Of a stretch of 64,000 nt of DNA, positions 24,830-35,700 are shown piece after piece (position 1 is the stretch's first letter; each line of letters starts with the position of its first letter). The notes beneath the pieces were generated by a model, which was not told the DNA's origin, searched no databases, and was given only the letters and a program-made list of their open reading frames with translations. The stretch covers positions 1 through 64,000 of the forward strand of contig CAYGRZ010000004.1 of the NCBI GenBank assembly GCA_964352425.1. The letters run 5' to 3'. The position numbers and the translations under genes were made by a program. This stretch comes from JAMWCX01 sp964352425. Its GTDB lineage: Bacteria > Omnitrophota > Gorgyraeia > 2-01-FULL-45-10.

Positions 24830-26155
24830 CTAGTAACTCTTCTCGCCCTTCAGCAGGCTGTCGACTTTTCCCTTGAAAGCCTTCACGGCCTCTTCGACGG
24901 TCTTTGTGCCGCTGAAGACGAGGTCCCACTCCGGTATGATGTACATCTCCCTGGCCTCCCGCCACGACCCGCTGAACGGCTCGTAGACGACGTAGCGCAT
25001 GGCGTCGTTCAGCATCTTCTTGTTGTGGGGGACCTTGCCGTCGTAGGCCCACAGGTTCGACATCGCTATTGTCATGATCGCCGGCTGCGCCAGGCCCGTC
25101 TCCGCGAGCTTCATCTGCGCTGCCCGCCCGGTGAGCGCCTTGATGACCTCAAAGGCCTCCTTCGGGTGTTTCGTATCCTTCAATATGCAGTAACCGGAGC
25201 CGCCCGTGCCGAAGCCGCGCTTGCCATTGGGGCCCCTCGGGAACATCGCGACGTCCCAGTCGAATTCCGTTATCTTCCGCAGGCCCGGCGTCTCCCATAT
25301 ACCCGACGAGAACATCGCCAGGCGCCCCGTCATGAACATGCCCTGGACCCCCATCGCCATATTGCTCATCGTCACCGACGACGGCTGGACTTTGTATTTG
25401 TTGATGAGGTCTGTGTAGAACTGCATGCCGGCGAGAGCCTCTTTCGAGCCGAGCGTGCACTCGGTCGGGTTCTTCACGTTGTTGACGAGCGTCCCGCCGA
25501 ACGCGTAGACGAAGTTCTGCCAGGCCCACGCGTAGAAGCCGTACTGGGTGACGCGCCCATCCTTGTCGAGCCTGGTGAGCTTCTTTGCCTTATCGAGCAT
25601 GTCGTTTACATCCCAACCGTCATCCGGATACGGGATGCCCGCTTCGTCGAAGAGCTTCTTGTTGTAGTAGACGCAGGCGAACGGCGCGGTGTCGCGCGGT
25701 ATCGAATAGAGCTTCCCGCCGACGGTAAAACGGTTGATGATCTCAGGGTAGAACTCCTGGAGCTTGAAGTCGGGGTCGCCGGTGACATACGGGGTGAGGT
25801 CTAAGAGGACATCCTTGGTCTGGAACGTGACGAAGAGGTCGACCTCGGTGCAGATGATATCCGGCGCCGCGCGGCCGGCGATGCGTGTCAAGAGCTTATC
25901 GATGTAGCCGCGGTACGGTGTGTGCTCGAGCCGCACGATGATGCCGGGATGGGACGCCTGCCATGCGCTGATGATATCGCTTGTGATATTCACTTCGTCG
26001 GGCGCGCCCCAGAAGGCGACCTTTATCTCGACGGGGCCGGGGAGCCCTGCGCCGCCTTTCGGAGACGGAGCCTCTTTACTGCCGCATCCGGAAAAAACGA
26101 GCACCAGTGACAGCGCTGCCACCAGGAAGGACGCGTGCGACTTTCGTATTCTCAC
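24830..26155 (-). CDS. Sugar-binding lipoprotein of an ABC transporter (MalE-like)
   Basis: 441 residues, extracellular solute-binding protein family 1 (CUT1 type). A lipoprotein signal ends in the lipobox FSGC (C24). Domain features: VEIKVAFWGAPDEVNITSDI start, GRAAPDIICTEVD, VGGKLYSIPRDTAPFACVYYNKKLFDEAGIPYP (the signature 'Y-S-I-P ... Y-Y-N-x-x-x-F-x-x-A-G-I') and the final FKGKVDSLL. The start is a GTG at 26155 with AAAGGAT upstream. It would serve the permeases at 7363-9202 by inference, about 16 kb away, and is coupled here to the two-component system instead, which suggests a sensing role as well. Confidence 0.93.
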   Translation of the reverse strand: MRIRKSHASFLVAALSLVLVFSGCGSKEAPSPKGGAGLPGPVEIKVAFWGAPDEVNITSDIISAWQASHPGIIVRLEHTPYRGYIDKLLTRIAGRAAPDIICTEVDLFVTFQTKDVLLDLTPYVTGDPDFKLQEFYPEIINRFTVGGKLYSIPRDTAPFACVYYNKKLFDEAGIPYPDDGWDVNDMLDKAKKLTRLDKDGRVTQYGFYAWAWQNFVYAFGGTLVNNVKNPTECTLGSKEALAGMQFYTDLINKYKVQPSSVTMSNMAMGVQGMFMTGRLAMFSSGIWETPGLRKITEFDWDVAMFPRGPNGKRGFGTGGSGYCILKDTKHPKEAFEVIKALTGRAAQMKLAETGLAQPAIMTIAMSNLWAYDGKVPHNKKMLNDAMRYVVYEPFSGSWREAREMYIIPEWDLVFSGTKTVEEAVKAFKGKVDSLLKGEKSY

Positions 26156-26184
26156 CCCGTATGATCCTTTCCTTTATGCCGATG

Positions 26185-27663
26185 TTACATGAAGAAGTAG
26201 ACTTTAAAATAAACCGTTGGCAGGAAATCGTCGATATTGTAGAAGTGGTTGCCGCGCACACCGACGTCGACCCGTATGACGCCGGGCGCATAATATTCGA
26301 GGCCCGCCAGCCATCCGATATTATCAAAATCAGACATATTGAGACCGGCGCTGAGATCGAACCCTGCCTGGACCCACAACTTGTCATAGACCCTGTACTG
26401 GGCTCTCGATTCCCAGGTAAGGGCCAGAGCCGTGACGTCGAACGGAGCCGGGAGCGGCATGCCACCTGCATACCCCGGAGGAGCAGCCCACCACGCATTA
26501 TCCTGGGAATTAGTGTGGCCTAATGCGTATTTCAGCATGGTGTAGCCTTTGAACCTGTCATTGAAGTCGTGGCCGACACGGCCCGATATCTCGTATTTTT
26601 CATATATGTTGCTGAACGGCGAATAGACGTCGATCGAATAGCTGAACCGGCCTGTGTAGCTGGTCTTCATGTCTTTCGATTTGAGCCTCAGCTCGCCGGC
26701 GATAAGATAATGGTCGGGCTTATACGCCCAATCGCAATTGTAATGATTGGATTTAAAATACTCACCCTGAGCGAAGAGTTCGCAGCGGGGGTTCGGCGCG
26801 AGCGCCTGATTGATATAGTAGGTGCTTCTATATTCCGTCGACGAATGGAAATCCCAGTTATGCAGGGTATCGAATGATTTTTGATTTATATTCGAGAACC
26901 GGTACCCTATATTGGACGTGTACATCCACCCGATGGGATCGATCTTGTCCATCGAGATTATCGAGATGTCGTGCTGGAACCAGTTTGAGGCTTTGAGGTC
27001 GGGATATTTCGGATAGTATTCCCTGTACACATCGCGGTAATCCAGGGTATACCGTATCTGGCCTTGCGTGTCACTCTTGGATGCATTCGGATCGCTTACC
27101 GTGAACTCGGTACCGTAGGCCCGCACGGCAAGCGGCACGATGATACTTCGGTAATTAGCATGCGTCATCTCTACGCTATTTTGCCGCCAGCGATGGAAAT
27201 CACTCCATATATACTGCATCTCTTTCGCCATGATCATATAGGCGTCGATCGGCTTCGGCTCGTTGTATATCTCGATCCTCTGGCCGACGCCTATCGATGG
27301 GCTCTTCAGGATCTTTTCGGGTATCTTCACACCGGCGAATGTCTCGTACGATACCTCGGTGCCTATCCTGTTGGGGTCTATCTTCTTAAGGACATATATC
27401 TCTTGCGGCTGTTCGACGGTGGGCAGGTCGATCTTCTCCGCCGGCTGGCTCAGGGTAAGCTCCTGCTTGGCGTCCGCAGGCTGGCGTGCGGGTTGGGACG
27501 GCGCCGGTTGACTCGGCGAGCTCTCTTGGGTGCTCTGAGCCGTCTTGGTCAGGTTGAGTTCGTCATAATTCTCGGCAGCTGCGAGAGTTATAAAAATAAC
27601 GGCATACAGGCATGAGATGAAGGTAATGGCGTTGAAGATGGCGCGGTATTCCTGTCTTCCCAT
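26185..27663 (-). CDS. Outer-membrane beta-barrel-like protein
   Basis: 492 residues of unknown function. A signal-anchor-like segment (about 8-32) is followed by a low-complexity S/P/Q/A linker (about 45-75) and a mixed region (about 85-180). The C-terminal 300 residues alternate polar and aromatic residues with frequent Y/W pairs (STYYINQALAP, ELRLKSKDMKTSYTGRFSYSIDVY, LEYYAPGVIRVDVGVRG) and end in an aromatic residue pattern, FKVYFFM, like beta-barrel C-termini. This suggests a glycan porin or similar in the outer membrane. Transport of glucan fragments fits the neighbours but is inference. It precedes the binding-protein gene by 29 nt. Confidence 0.6.
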   Translation of the reverse strand: MGRQEYRAIFNAITFISCLYAVIFITLAAAENYDELNLTKTAQSTQESSPSQPAPSQPARQPADAKQELTLSQPAEKIDLPTVEQPQEIYVLKKIDPNRIGTEVSYETFAGVKIPEKILKSPSIGVGQRIEIYNEPKPIDAYMIMAKEMQYIWSDFHRWRQNSVEMTHANYRSIIVPLAVRAYGTEFTVSDPNASKSDTQGQIRYTLDYRDVYREYYPKYPDLKASNWFQHDISIISMDKIDPIGWMYTSNIGYRFSNINQKSFDTLHNWDFHSSTEYRSTYYINQALAPNPRCELFAQGEYFKSNHYNCDWAYKPDHYLIAGELRLKSKDMKTSYTGRFSYSIDVYSPFSNIYEKYEISGRVGHDFNDRFKGYTMLKYALGHTNSQDNAWWAAPPGYAGGMPLPAPFDVTALALTWESRAQYRVYDKLWVQAGFDLSAGLNMSDFDNIGWLAGLEYYAPGVIRVDVGVRGNHFYNIDDFLPTVYFKVYFFM

Positions 27664-27692
27664 CGGGTCTTCCCCCTTATCGGTTAGATACC

Positions 27693-27722
27693 AGTATAGT
27701 AATATTATGTTCTAATAACATA
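27693..27722 (-). promoter_or_regulatory. Candidate -10 box with an upstream palindrome
   Basis: Before the barrel-like gene the minus strand has TATACT (27698-27693) as a possible -10, about 30 nt from the ATG. tatgtt (27706-27711), five bases, aacata (27717-27722) form a perfect palindrome between the -10 and where a -35 would lie. No clear -35 is seen. It could be an operator for the regulator here (ROK or OmpR-type), or a chance AT-rich palindrome. Confidence 0.35.
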
Positions 27723-27734
27723 CCTGCATTATCG

Positions 27735-29012
27735 CTATTTGTCAAATTTATTTTCGGTTTTACCGGCACTCGTGTCTTTGACGGTGAGGCAGAGGGCTAT
27801 CCACTTTTTTACGGCATCCAGCCGCATGAACTCGCTCCAGATAAGAGACGTCCTGTAGTTCTCGATCATGAGAAGCGTGATCCCCACGTCTATGCCGAGA
27901 TACTCTTCCGCCCACCACCCCTTATCGAGGTTAAAGGCATCCTTGAAGCCGTATTTGCCGTACAGGAAGTTCTTATGTTGTTCGTGGAGGTTCTTCAGGC
28001 CGGCGATCGATGCCTGCCAGTCAAAGACGATCGAACCTGCCATCGCGCAGGGCGCGATCGTGCCGTCATTCAGGGCCGCGCCGGGTTTGGCGCCGTATCC
28101 CTTGTAGCCTTCCGGCCCGAGGCAGGCTGTCAGCCCCCACGAGTTCTCATCGTATGTCGTGTAGCTGACGGCATTGTCCGCGCAGAAGGCGCGGTTCGCC
28201 TTGACCGCGTTGACCGAATTCTCGAAATAGTTTATGCCGCCGTCGTAGAGGTTGCGGAAGTCGATGAAGGCGTGCGAATACTGGTACGTGAAGAGGCTCC
28301 CCGTATAGCAATAGACGACCTTGAAATCTTTGTACGTATCCACGGGCCGCGCCCACGCCTTCCATGACTCGGCCGGGATCGGATGGGTCGGGGAACCTAT
28401 CGCGAGGGCGTAGAGTATCATCGCCTCGCTGTACGAGTCCCAGTAATACCACAGGAAACCCGATTCCGGTCTCCAGCCCATACACAGGACGGACTTACCG
28501 TTCAGCATCCACGGCCAGTCGACCCGCTCGTAGATCTGCCGTGCTATCAGCTGGGCCTCTGTCCCCTTAAAATGTTCGCCCGCGTAAAGCGCGCCGGCGA
28601 TGAAGAGCGCGGTGTCGATCGATGAGACCTCGGAATTCCACGTCCTTGAGCCCGTACGCATATCGAGGAAATGGTAGAGAAAGCCGTGCTCGTTCGGGAC
28701 GACGTCCCTGAAGGTCTTCAGCGTCGTTAAGATCCGCTCGTACGCCTTCTCGCGGTCTATCCAGCCGCGCGATTCGCCGACGCATATCGCGGCGAGGCCG
28801 AAGCCCACCGCCGCGACGCTGCAGGGCGCCCCGGGGCGGGAGCTGTCCTTGATAAGGCCGTTGGCGGGGTTCGCCTGCTGCGCGAAATAGAGGATCGAGT
28901 CGTACTCGAGCCGGTCGAGAAATCTTTCGTCGGGAGTGGAAGCTTCGAGAGGGCAGGCATATCCGAGTACGAGCGATACGGATACCAAAAGGGCTACGGT
29001 CTTCAGGGTCAT
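27735..29012 (-). CDS. Exported GH144-like (glycoamylase-fold) glucanase
   Basis: 425 residues from the ATG at 29012; the upstream residues to 29099 are a shadow of the HAMP-protein gene. A signal peptide (about 1-24) is followed directly by one glycoamylase/GH144 catalytic domain without a binding module. Motifs: RLEYDSILYFAQQANPANGLIKD, CVGESRGWIDREKAYERIL, GFLYHFLDMRTG, GWRPESGFLWYYWDSYSEAMILY, IGSPTHPIPAESWKAW, SLFTYQYSHAFIDFRNLYDGG, AFCADNAVSYTTYDENSWGL, GTIAPCAMAGSIVFDW. The ordered set is diagnostic of the family. It overlaps the HAMP-protein gene by 4 nt (ATGA), so the two are coupled. Confidence 0.88.
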   Translation of the reverse strand: MTLKTVALLVSVSLVLGYACPLEASTPDERFLDRLEYDSILYFAQQANPANGLIKDSSRPGAPCSVAAVGFGLAAICVGESRGWIDREKAYERILTTLKTFRDVVPNEHGFLYHFLDMRTGSRTWNSEVSSIDTALFIAGALYAGEHFKGTEAQLIARQIYERVDWPWMLNGKSVLCMGWRPESGFLWYYWDSYSEAMILYALAIGSPTHPIPAESWKAWARPVDTYKDFKVVYCYTGSLFTYQYSHAFIDFRNLYDGGINYFENSVNAVKANRAFCADNAVSYTTYDENSWGLTACLGPEGYKGYGAKPGAALNDGTIAPCAMAGSIVFDWQASIAGLKNLHEQHKNFLYGKYGFKDAFNLDKGWWAEEYLGIDVGITLLMIENYRTSLIWSEFMRLDAVKKWIALCLTVKDTSAGKTENKFDK

Positions 29013-29677
29013 GTCTTGTACTTCGCCAGGACGGCGTCTATCTCCTTTATCGCCTGCCTCATCGCGTCGGCGTCCTGGCCCTTCACCTGGCCCAGACATG
29101 CGCCCATCTTTGATTCGAGCGCCGCGGTAGCCGCTTTTATCCTGCCAAAATCGCTCTGGAGCGAATCGACCATCGACTCCAGCGCGCCGGCCGTGTCCTT
29201 CATCTCGTCCGATTTCCGCAGGCGGAAACTGACGCGAAGGTCGCCGCCCTGTATGGCAGCGGCCGAGCGCTCTATCCGGTACATGGGGCCGGCGATCTTA
29301 TGCGAGAAGAATATGCCGGCGATGAAGATGAGGACGAAGAGTATTATTATCTTGGGAAGGAGCGACCGGTTGACCGAATGGAGCGCGTCCTTGATCGCCG
29401 CGCGTTCCCGCTCGCTCAGGAGCTCCGCCTCCCTGAATATCCGCTCGAGGCGGTAGTCGCCCTTCTGGTACCTGGCCTGCTCGTAGTCGGCAATGCGACG
29501 CGCGGTCTCGAGGTTCTGGGAGACCTTGAACTTCGAGAAATTCTCGATGATCGAACCCCACATGCCCAGGTACAGGCCCAGGAAGCTTGCGGCCATCACG
29601 ACCACGAGCATTCCCACGATCATGAAGGTATATTTGAGCTGGAACTCTTTCTTGATGAGATAATTCCTGCGCTTCAT
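29009..29677 (-). CDS. HAMP-domain membrane protein
   Basis: 222 residues. A first helix (about 14-40), a short external loop of about 65 residues and a second helix (about 104-128, LLPKIIILFVLIFIAGIFF) precede a HAMP domain (about 129-182, AGPMYRIERSAAAIQGGDLRVSFRLRKSDEMKDTA). A helical tail (about 185-222) follows without a kinase, cyclase or chemotaxis signalling domain. Truncated transducers of this type pass signals to separate partners or control assembly. It is first in the glucan gene train, with a good promoter and a GGGAGGGG ribosome-binding site. Confidence 0.8.
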   Translation of the reverse strand: MKRRNYLIKKEFQLKYTFMIVGMLVVVMAASFLGLYLGMWGSIIENFSKFKVSQNLETARRIADYEQARYQKGDYRLERIFREAELLSERERAAIKDALHSVNRSLLPKIIILFVLIFIAGIFFSHKIAGPMYRIERSAAAIQGGDLRVSFRLRKSDEMKDTAGALESMVDSLQSDFGRIKAATAALESKMGACLGQVKGQDADAMRQAIKEIDAVLAKYKT

Positions 29678-29704
29678 ATTCCCCTCCCGTATTTAGTGCT
29701 CATG

Positions 29705-29732
29705 ATTATATCATACTGGCATAAATAAACAA
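29705..29732 (-). promoter_or_regulatory. Promoter of the glucan gene train
   Basis: Minus-strand reading: TTGTTT (29732-29727) as -35, a 16-bp spacer, and TATAAT (29710-29705) as -10, preceded by TGA to give an extended -10 (TGATATAAT). Transcription would start near 29698, about 20 nt before the ATG at 29677. It sits directly after the hairpin that follows the giant 2,656-aa gene, which separates the two transcription units. Confidence 0.65.
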
Positions 29733-29762
29733 GGGGTCAGGCCCCGCAATGGGCCTGACCCC
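29733..29762 (-). terminator. Perfect 12-bp hairpin after the 2,656-aa gene
   Basis: ggggtcaggccc (29733-29744) and gggcctgacccc (29751-29762) are exact reverse complements with a 6-nt loop. On the minus strand the hairpin lies about 30 nt after the stop at 29793 and is followed by a T-rich stretch (TTGTTTATTTAT), as in an intrinsic terminator. The following promoter -35 overlaps that T-rich stretch. Confidence 0.65.
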
Positions 29763-29792
29763 TGTCAGTAGTGAACGGCCAGTCAGTATGTG

Positions 29793-32700
29793 TTACATGG
29801 ACCGCAGCGCGGCGAGCTCGGCCTCGTATTTCGCGTGGGCGTCGTTCAGATTGGCCGGCGTGATGGAAGCAAGCCCCTCGAGCAGCATCTTTACCAGGTC
29901 GTCCTTCGTGAACATCTCACCGTTGCTATTCCGCCCTGCCCGGTTCAGCGCCATAAGGATCTTATCCGGATCCCGGTTGAACCCGATATTGAGCAATATG
30001 TTATAGAGGGCGGTCGGCGACATCGGCTTCTCGACCTTTATGATTGCACTCATGGGCCCGTCGAGCACATTCTTCCTCTTTTCGTCGCTCTTCGCCTTCA
30101 TCGCATCGTTCACTCTCTTGATGATGGGCTTAAGCCTCGTCTCGATTGCCGAGAACGTGTCATTCCCTGTCGCGGCGACGATCGCGAGCTTCTTGCCCGA
30201 CTTCTCCGCGTCTTTGATAATTTCATTGATCTGGTCTTCGGTATCCTGGTCGAGAAGATTCGTGCCCTTTCCCCTGAACTCCGTGACCGAGCCGCCGAGG
30301 TATTTATTGATGACGACACCGACCTTCTGGACGACCTGCTGGGCAGCGGGATCGATCGCCGTATCATAGAGGAGTATGATTTTGGTATTGTCGGCGATCG
30401 ACTTATCGAACCACATCGGCCCGATCGTATTACGGAGAGCGGCCGCGTCGTCGTCCGCTTCCTTCCGGAGCGCGGCCAGGCGGCCCGCTTCCGCAGGCGT
30501 CCGGGCAGGCGGTTCCGTCGAAGCGCCTATACCGATACCCGACAGTTCCCCGGGAGCCGGAAGCGCCGGTACCGAGGGCTGCGGAGTCTGGCCTGCTTCC
30601 TCATCATACGCGGGTTCTGCCGTTTCAGGCTTTACCTCTTCGGGCGTTTGGGCCTCGAGTCCCTTAAGCCTCGCTATCTCCTTATCGAGCGGGGCGACAT
30701 TGACCGCGCCCTCCTGGCGCAGGCGTTCGGTGACCTCTTCAGTGATGCTGACGAGATCCGCCGGCGTCCTGCCCTCGAATATCGTGGTGAGCTTTTCGCT
30801 CGTATTGGACCAGCGCACGAGCGCGGTCCTGCCGTCCTTGAGCTGTATCTTGAAGCCTGAAACGGTCACAAATCCATCGTCTTTGGGCTGTATCGTATAA
30901 TCGTTCTCTTTTTTCGCGTCGCTATAGGCCTTAAGGTCGTTCTTGAACCGCTCCTTCATCCACGCGCCGATCTTTTTCGCCGTGGCTATTTTGATAGCAT
31001 TCGGTATATCGGCCGTCACCTCGCGGCTTGAATACGCGGGCGGGAACTTATCGAAAAGCTCCGCAAGCTCGTAGCGCTCCTTGCCGGGCTGAAGCTTGAG
31101 CGCAGGCGCCTCATAACGGCTTATCGTCTCGCGTATGTTCATGAGCGTCACGAAGCCGGAAATGGCGCAGTCGCATACCCTCGACGGATAAGCCTTTGAT
31201 ATGTGGAAGAAGTTGTGGCCCGACGCCTCCGCCGTGAAGTACGTGCGTTTCAGATTGTCAAAATTCTTCATGAACGCCGCATCGTTCCTGAGTTCCGGCT
31301 TACCTGCCACGAACTTTTCGAGCTCGGCGATCCGGTTCTGCATAAAACCGAGCTGCGGCGGATAACCCGTCGTGATGAAGTACCCTTCGATGATATTCCT
31401 GTCCGTTATGCCTGCCCCGGCCTGCAGCTGGGCGTTGATAGTGTTGATGAGGTTTAAGAGCTTCGAGTTTGCCCTGACATCGCAGACGATCCTGATGGGC
31501 TCGGCACCCGTCTGCACAAGCCGCATCATGACCTCCTGATTAGACGGGTTTATAAGGAAGCGCTGGTAATACGGCAGCGTCATCTCGAAGGCCGGGATAG
31601 CGCGGCCGGTCTCGTCGATGGCCGATATCCTGTCCGCGTCGCCGTCGAACACCGCGCCGAAGGCGCGCGGGGTGATCGGGCTGACAGGGTTCGCGTTAAT
31701 GAGCTTCACCAGCCTCTGCGTCGGCTCAAGGGCTTCCGGAAGCGACGGGTCCCATATGCCGCGCCCCATATTGCCGTCGGGAGCCATGTTCAGCATGACG
31801 GCTATCCTGCGCGCTCCGCCGTCCCACTCTTTCTTTATTGCCGCAATAAGATCGGGCTCTTTCGTCTTGTCCATGTCGATGATCTTGAAACCTCTCTTTT
31901 CCAATAGCGCCGTGATGATAGGCCCCGCGGCGCCGGCCCTCGGATCGATGACCACTATCTCGTCCTTGAGGGTGGCGGGAAGCGTCTCGTTCAGCATATT
32001 CACGACGTACTGTTCTATACCGCCCGTCTGGGTTACAGAACCGGCCGGCACATCGGTACGGACGACCGACCTCTGCTTATACAGGTCTGCGAGCTTCTCC
32101 GCATAAAGGGGCTCGAGGACCTTGTTGCCGAGATCGACCTTTATCTTGAAACCGTTCTTCTCCTTAGGGCCGTGGCTGCCCGAAACCTGGACCATGAACT
32201 TGTAGCCGCCGCTGTTCTCGGTCGCCATAAGGTTGTGCGCGCCTGTCGTGAGGAGGTCCGGTGCATATTCGACATTAACGCCCACCGATGAGATGCCGAG
32301 CGCCATGCAATACCTTGATATAGGCGTGTGAAGACGTATGTCGCCGGTAAGGAGCGCCTTGTCGCCCGGTTTCGCATGATAGGTGCCGAGGAGCTTTCCG
32401 ACAAGGTACATGTTGGCCGGAGTAAGGTTGGCCTCGATGGTCTTGCCCATTACTTTGATAGGCTGGGCATTACCCCTGACGTCATACCCATTGCCGAAGC
32501 CGAATATGTCCTCCGGCAGCTTCGCGGTGGTTTCACTCAGGTTAGATTCGAAATATTTGATGAGGTCCTGTTTCGGCATCGCGACTATCGTCTTGTATGC
32601 CTGCGGCAACCCGTCTATAGCGAGCTTGAAATTCGCCTCTAATTCTGACATTCCGTCTCTCATCAGGAGTGCCTTTCTTACATCATACGTGGACCATTTC

Positions 32701-35700
32701 GCCTCGATCTGCGCTTCGGATAATTTTCGATTTTCAATATGCGCCTTCTCATGCCTGAGCGCTTGAACTATTTTACCCACGCCATCGGGTAAAGACAAGA
32801 GATATAATAGGTCCTCCTCGTCCAGATAGGCGACGCGCCTGCCGATGCCGGGATGGAATACCATGTCCGTCGCAACCTCACGTTTTTCAAGTTCTTTCGT
32901 AAGCCCTTTCACGATAACAACGCCGATGTTGATCGCCGGCAGTTCGGCCATGAGTTTGCTCAAGTTCCTTTCCTGAATCTCGCTGAGCTGCTGCGTAGGC
33001 GCGGAGAAGGGGATATCTATCTCACCCGGCCCGGAAAGGTCGGGCTGTTTCGCCAGGTAAAGGGTATAGACACTGTCTCTTGCGCGGAACCGCGCGCCGA
33101 GGGCCGCGTTCGCGCTTCTTTCATCTTCGTTTATTGTGCCGGCCGTAAGGCCCCGCGTGCCATGCTCGGCTTCCGTCAGGGCGCCGCCGGCCCCGCGTAT
33201 CGCGCCGACGGCGCCGGAGGCGATAAGTTCGCTCTGCGGCGCCCAACTGCCGAAATACTTTTCCAGCATCGAATAGTCGCCCCGGCTCGCAGCATCTAAA
33301 TCCATAAGATTCTTTCTCCTGCGCTCATCGGTACGCTTATAGTTTATCCTCTTTTGGGCCTGCGAGAACGTGAATCCGCCCAGGCCGGGGTTGGGAAGGC
33401 TGAAGAATCCCCCCGGCACATTCTTGACCTTGCTCCACACCAATTCGGGATCGAGCAAGATATCTGAATGTTCATCGCGGAGGGCATTATACACCACTTC
33501 CGCTATGTTATCTTTCGCCGTATCGCTGAGCGCGGACAGATGGAGCGGGAGCGCTTTGACACCGTCTTTCCTGACTTCATTGGGTATCCCCGCACCATTC
33601 GCCAAATACCATCCGAGCGTATCATTGATATTGGGATAGACATCCAACAATACTGCCCACCTGCCCATATCGCTCAGATAGTCATTGATCATCGCCTTTA
33701 TCCCTTTGTCAAATTTAAAAGGCAGGAAGATGGAGCTTCTTGAGATCATGACATTGTACCCTCCGCCCGGGGTACCGATGCGGACCGTATTGACATTTTC
33801 ATCACTGCGCACATTGATGCTCGTCGTGCTCACTTCAGGGAAGAAGTTGGATATCCTTATATACCCCCGCTTATAGGCGCCCCTGCTGAATGTCACCCTG
33901 TCCCAGCGGAAAGCGGCATCCAACACATGCGTCCTGGGCGGCACTCTCCATACCTTTCCCTTCGGGACGTAGATGGCAACGTTGGACATCACGATCCGGT
34001 CAGAGTCTTCCGGTATCTCTATGCTTCCGCCCCCTATTACGCGAACGTTGTCTATAAGGTATACCGCATTCCTATTCTTCACTATCAGGTTCTTGCCGAC
34101 CTCGAGGTTCGTATTGATGAGGTTCTGGTTGGATTCTTTCGGGATCTGCATACTCATCCGGCCTTCCGGATTAAAAGCGATATACTCGAATAATTGATGG
34201 ACGGGCGTCAGGTGGCCCGTATCCTGCCAGATATGGCCTTCGCCGAAATCGAAGCAATACAGCCTCGTCCTGTCTTCTTTCTCAATGTCAAACAAGTTGT
34301 CAAACACCTTCTTCAGCTCACGCCAGTCATCCAGATCGATCTTCCCCTTTTCGCCGGCGATCTCAACGGTAGGCACCATCCCTTCCCACGTCTTCATATC
34401 ACAGAACCTCGACTGGTAGGCCACGGTCATGTAGCTTACAGGAAGGGCATCCAGGCCGCAGTAATCTAAGTTGTACCTGGCAAGGGTCTTGCTATTTCTC
34501 CTAGAAAATTCCTTCGTTACCTTGACCGCGAATTCTTTGTGAAGGATCTCGCCGAATGGGTTCTTATAAAGAGAACCCTTGTCTTCATTCAAATGCGCGA
34601 TCTGGATGATCTTGAGGTCATCCTTGCACTTCTCCCAGAAACCGCTCATTTCATAGGCCCTGCGATGGCCCTTCGGATATGCGGTGTATATGCCGAGCTC
34701 CTGCAGGTTCTCCGCCTTGATGCGTTGCCTGATCTTCGCCAGCCCCTCGGAGTTAAGTACGTCCGAAAGCTTTTTCCTCAATGCCTCGTTTGCCATAATT
34801 GTATTCCACGCTTCTTTGAGATCACTCTTTCCTGAGATCTCCTGAACCGCCTGATCCAGCATCTGCAGCTCTGTCGCTGTATCGATGAGCTGAACACGGG
34901 AACCTGAAGTGAGGACGGCGAACTTACCCGCTATCGCCGGATCCTGCAGAAGTTCCGGAAGATTTGACTTGCCGAGCCACGTGTAATTATCCGACGCGGA
35001 CCATATCAGCACTTGATCCCGCAATTCTTTGGGCATCATCTTGAGCATGGTGAGGTCGACTATGAGGTTAAGCATCCTGGCATCGAGCCCCCTGACAAAG
35101 GTCCAGAGGCCTGAATGGAGTCTCCCCAGGGTCTCATTCCCTGCGCGTGTCTTAAGACCGCCGTCCGTGATGACAACAACGATCTCATTGAGCATCTGCT
35201 TATAGAATGCCGCCCACTCATCGTCCGTCAATGAGGGAACCTTCTTCATCAGGAAATCCTCATACCTGGCGATACCCATCTTCTCCAAGGCGGCTTTATT
35301 AAGTTCAAAATACATGCGCAACATATTATTTGTGAACGCGGGGAAGTCGTGCTTGCGTTCTTCACTGTCCTCAACGGCGAGAACCGGCCGTATTCTGCCT
35401 TTCGATATTCTCAGAAGTTCGGCATCTGCCCTGGCATAGAGGTCGGGGGATTCTTCGTTCATCTGCTTAATATTGGTAAGCGAGTAGGCTTCTACCGTCC
35501 CCTCGTAGATCTGGTTCAATGTCGCGTAGACTTCCGCTATGAACTGACCAATGTTCTCCACCTTGATCTGCGGGCTGTCCTTGACCGCGTCCCAACCAAG
35601 CCGTTTCTGGCCTGCCCTATCGGGTTCCGCTAGATCAGGCATACTGACGCCACCCGCTGCTATGTCCCATTTGCCGTTGTTCTTATACGCGACAACTGAT

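Noticed and set aside
24828..25052. N-terminal extension of the response regulator
   Set aside because: It overlaps the binding-protein gene and has no receiver motif; the GTG at 24827 begins the receiver directly.
29013..29099. N-terminal extension of the 425-aa glucanase
   Set aside because: Charged, lies inside the HAMP-protein gene; the signal peptide begins at the ATG 29012.
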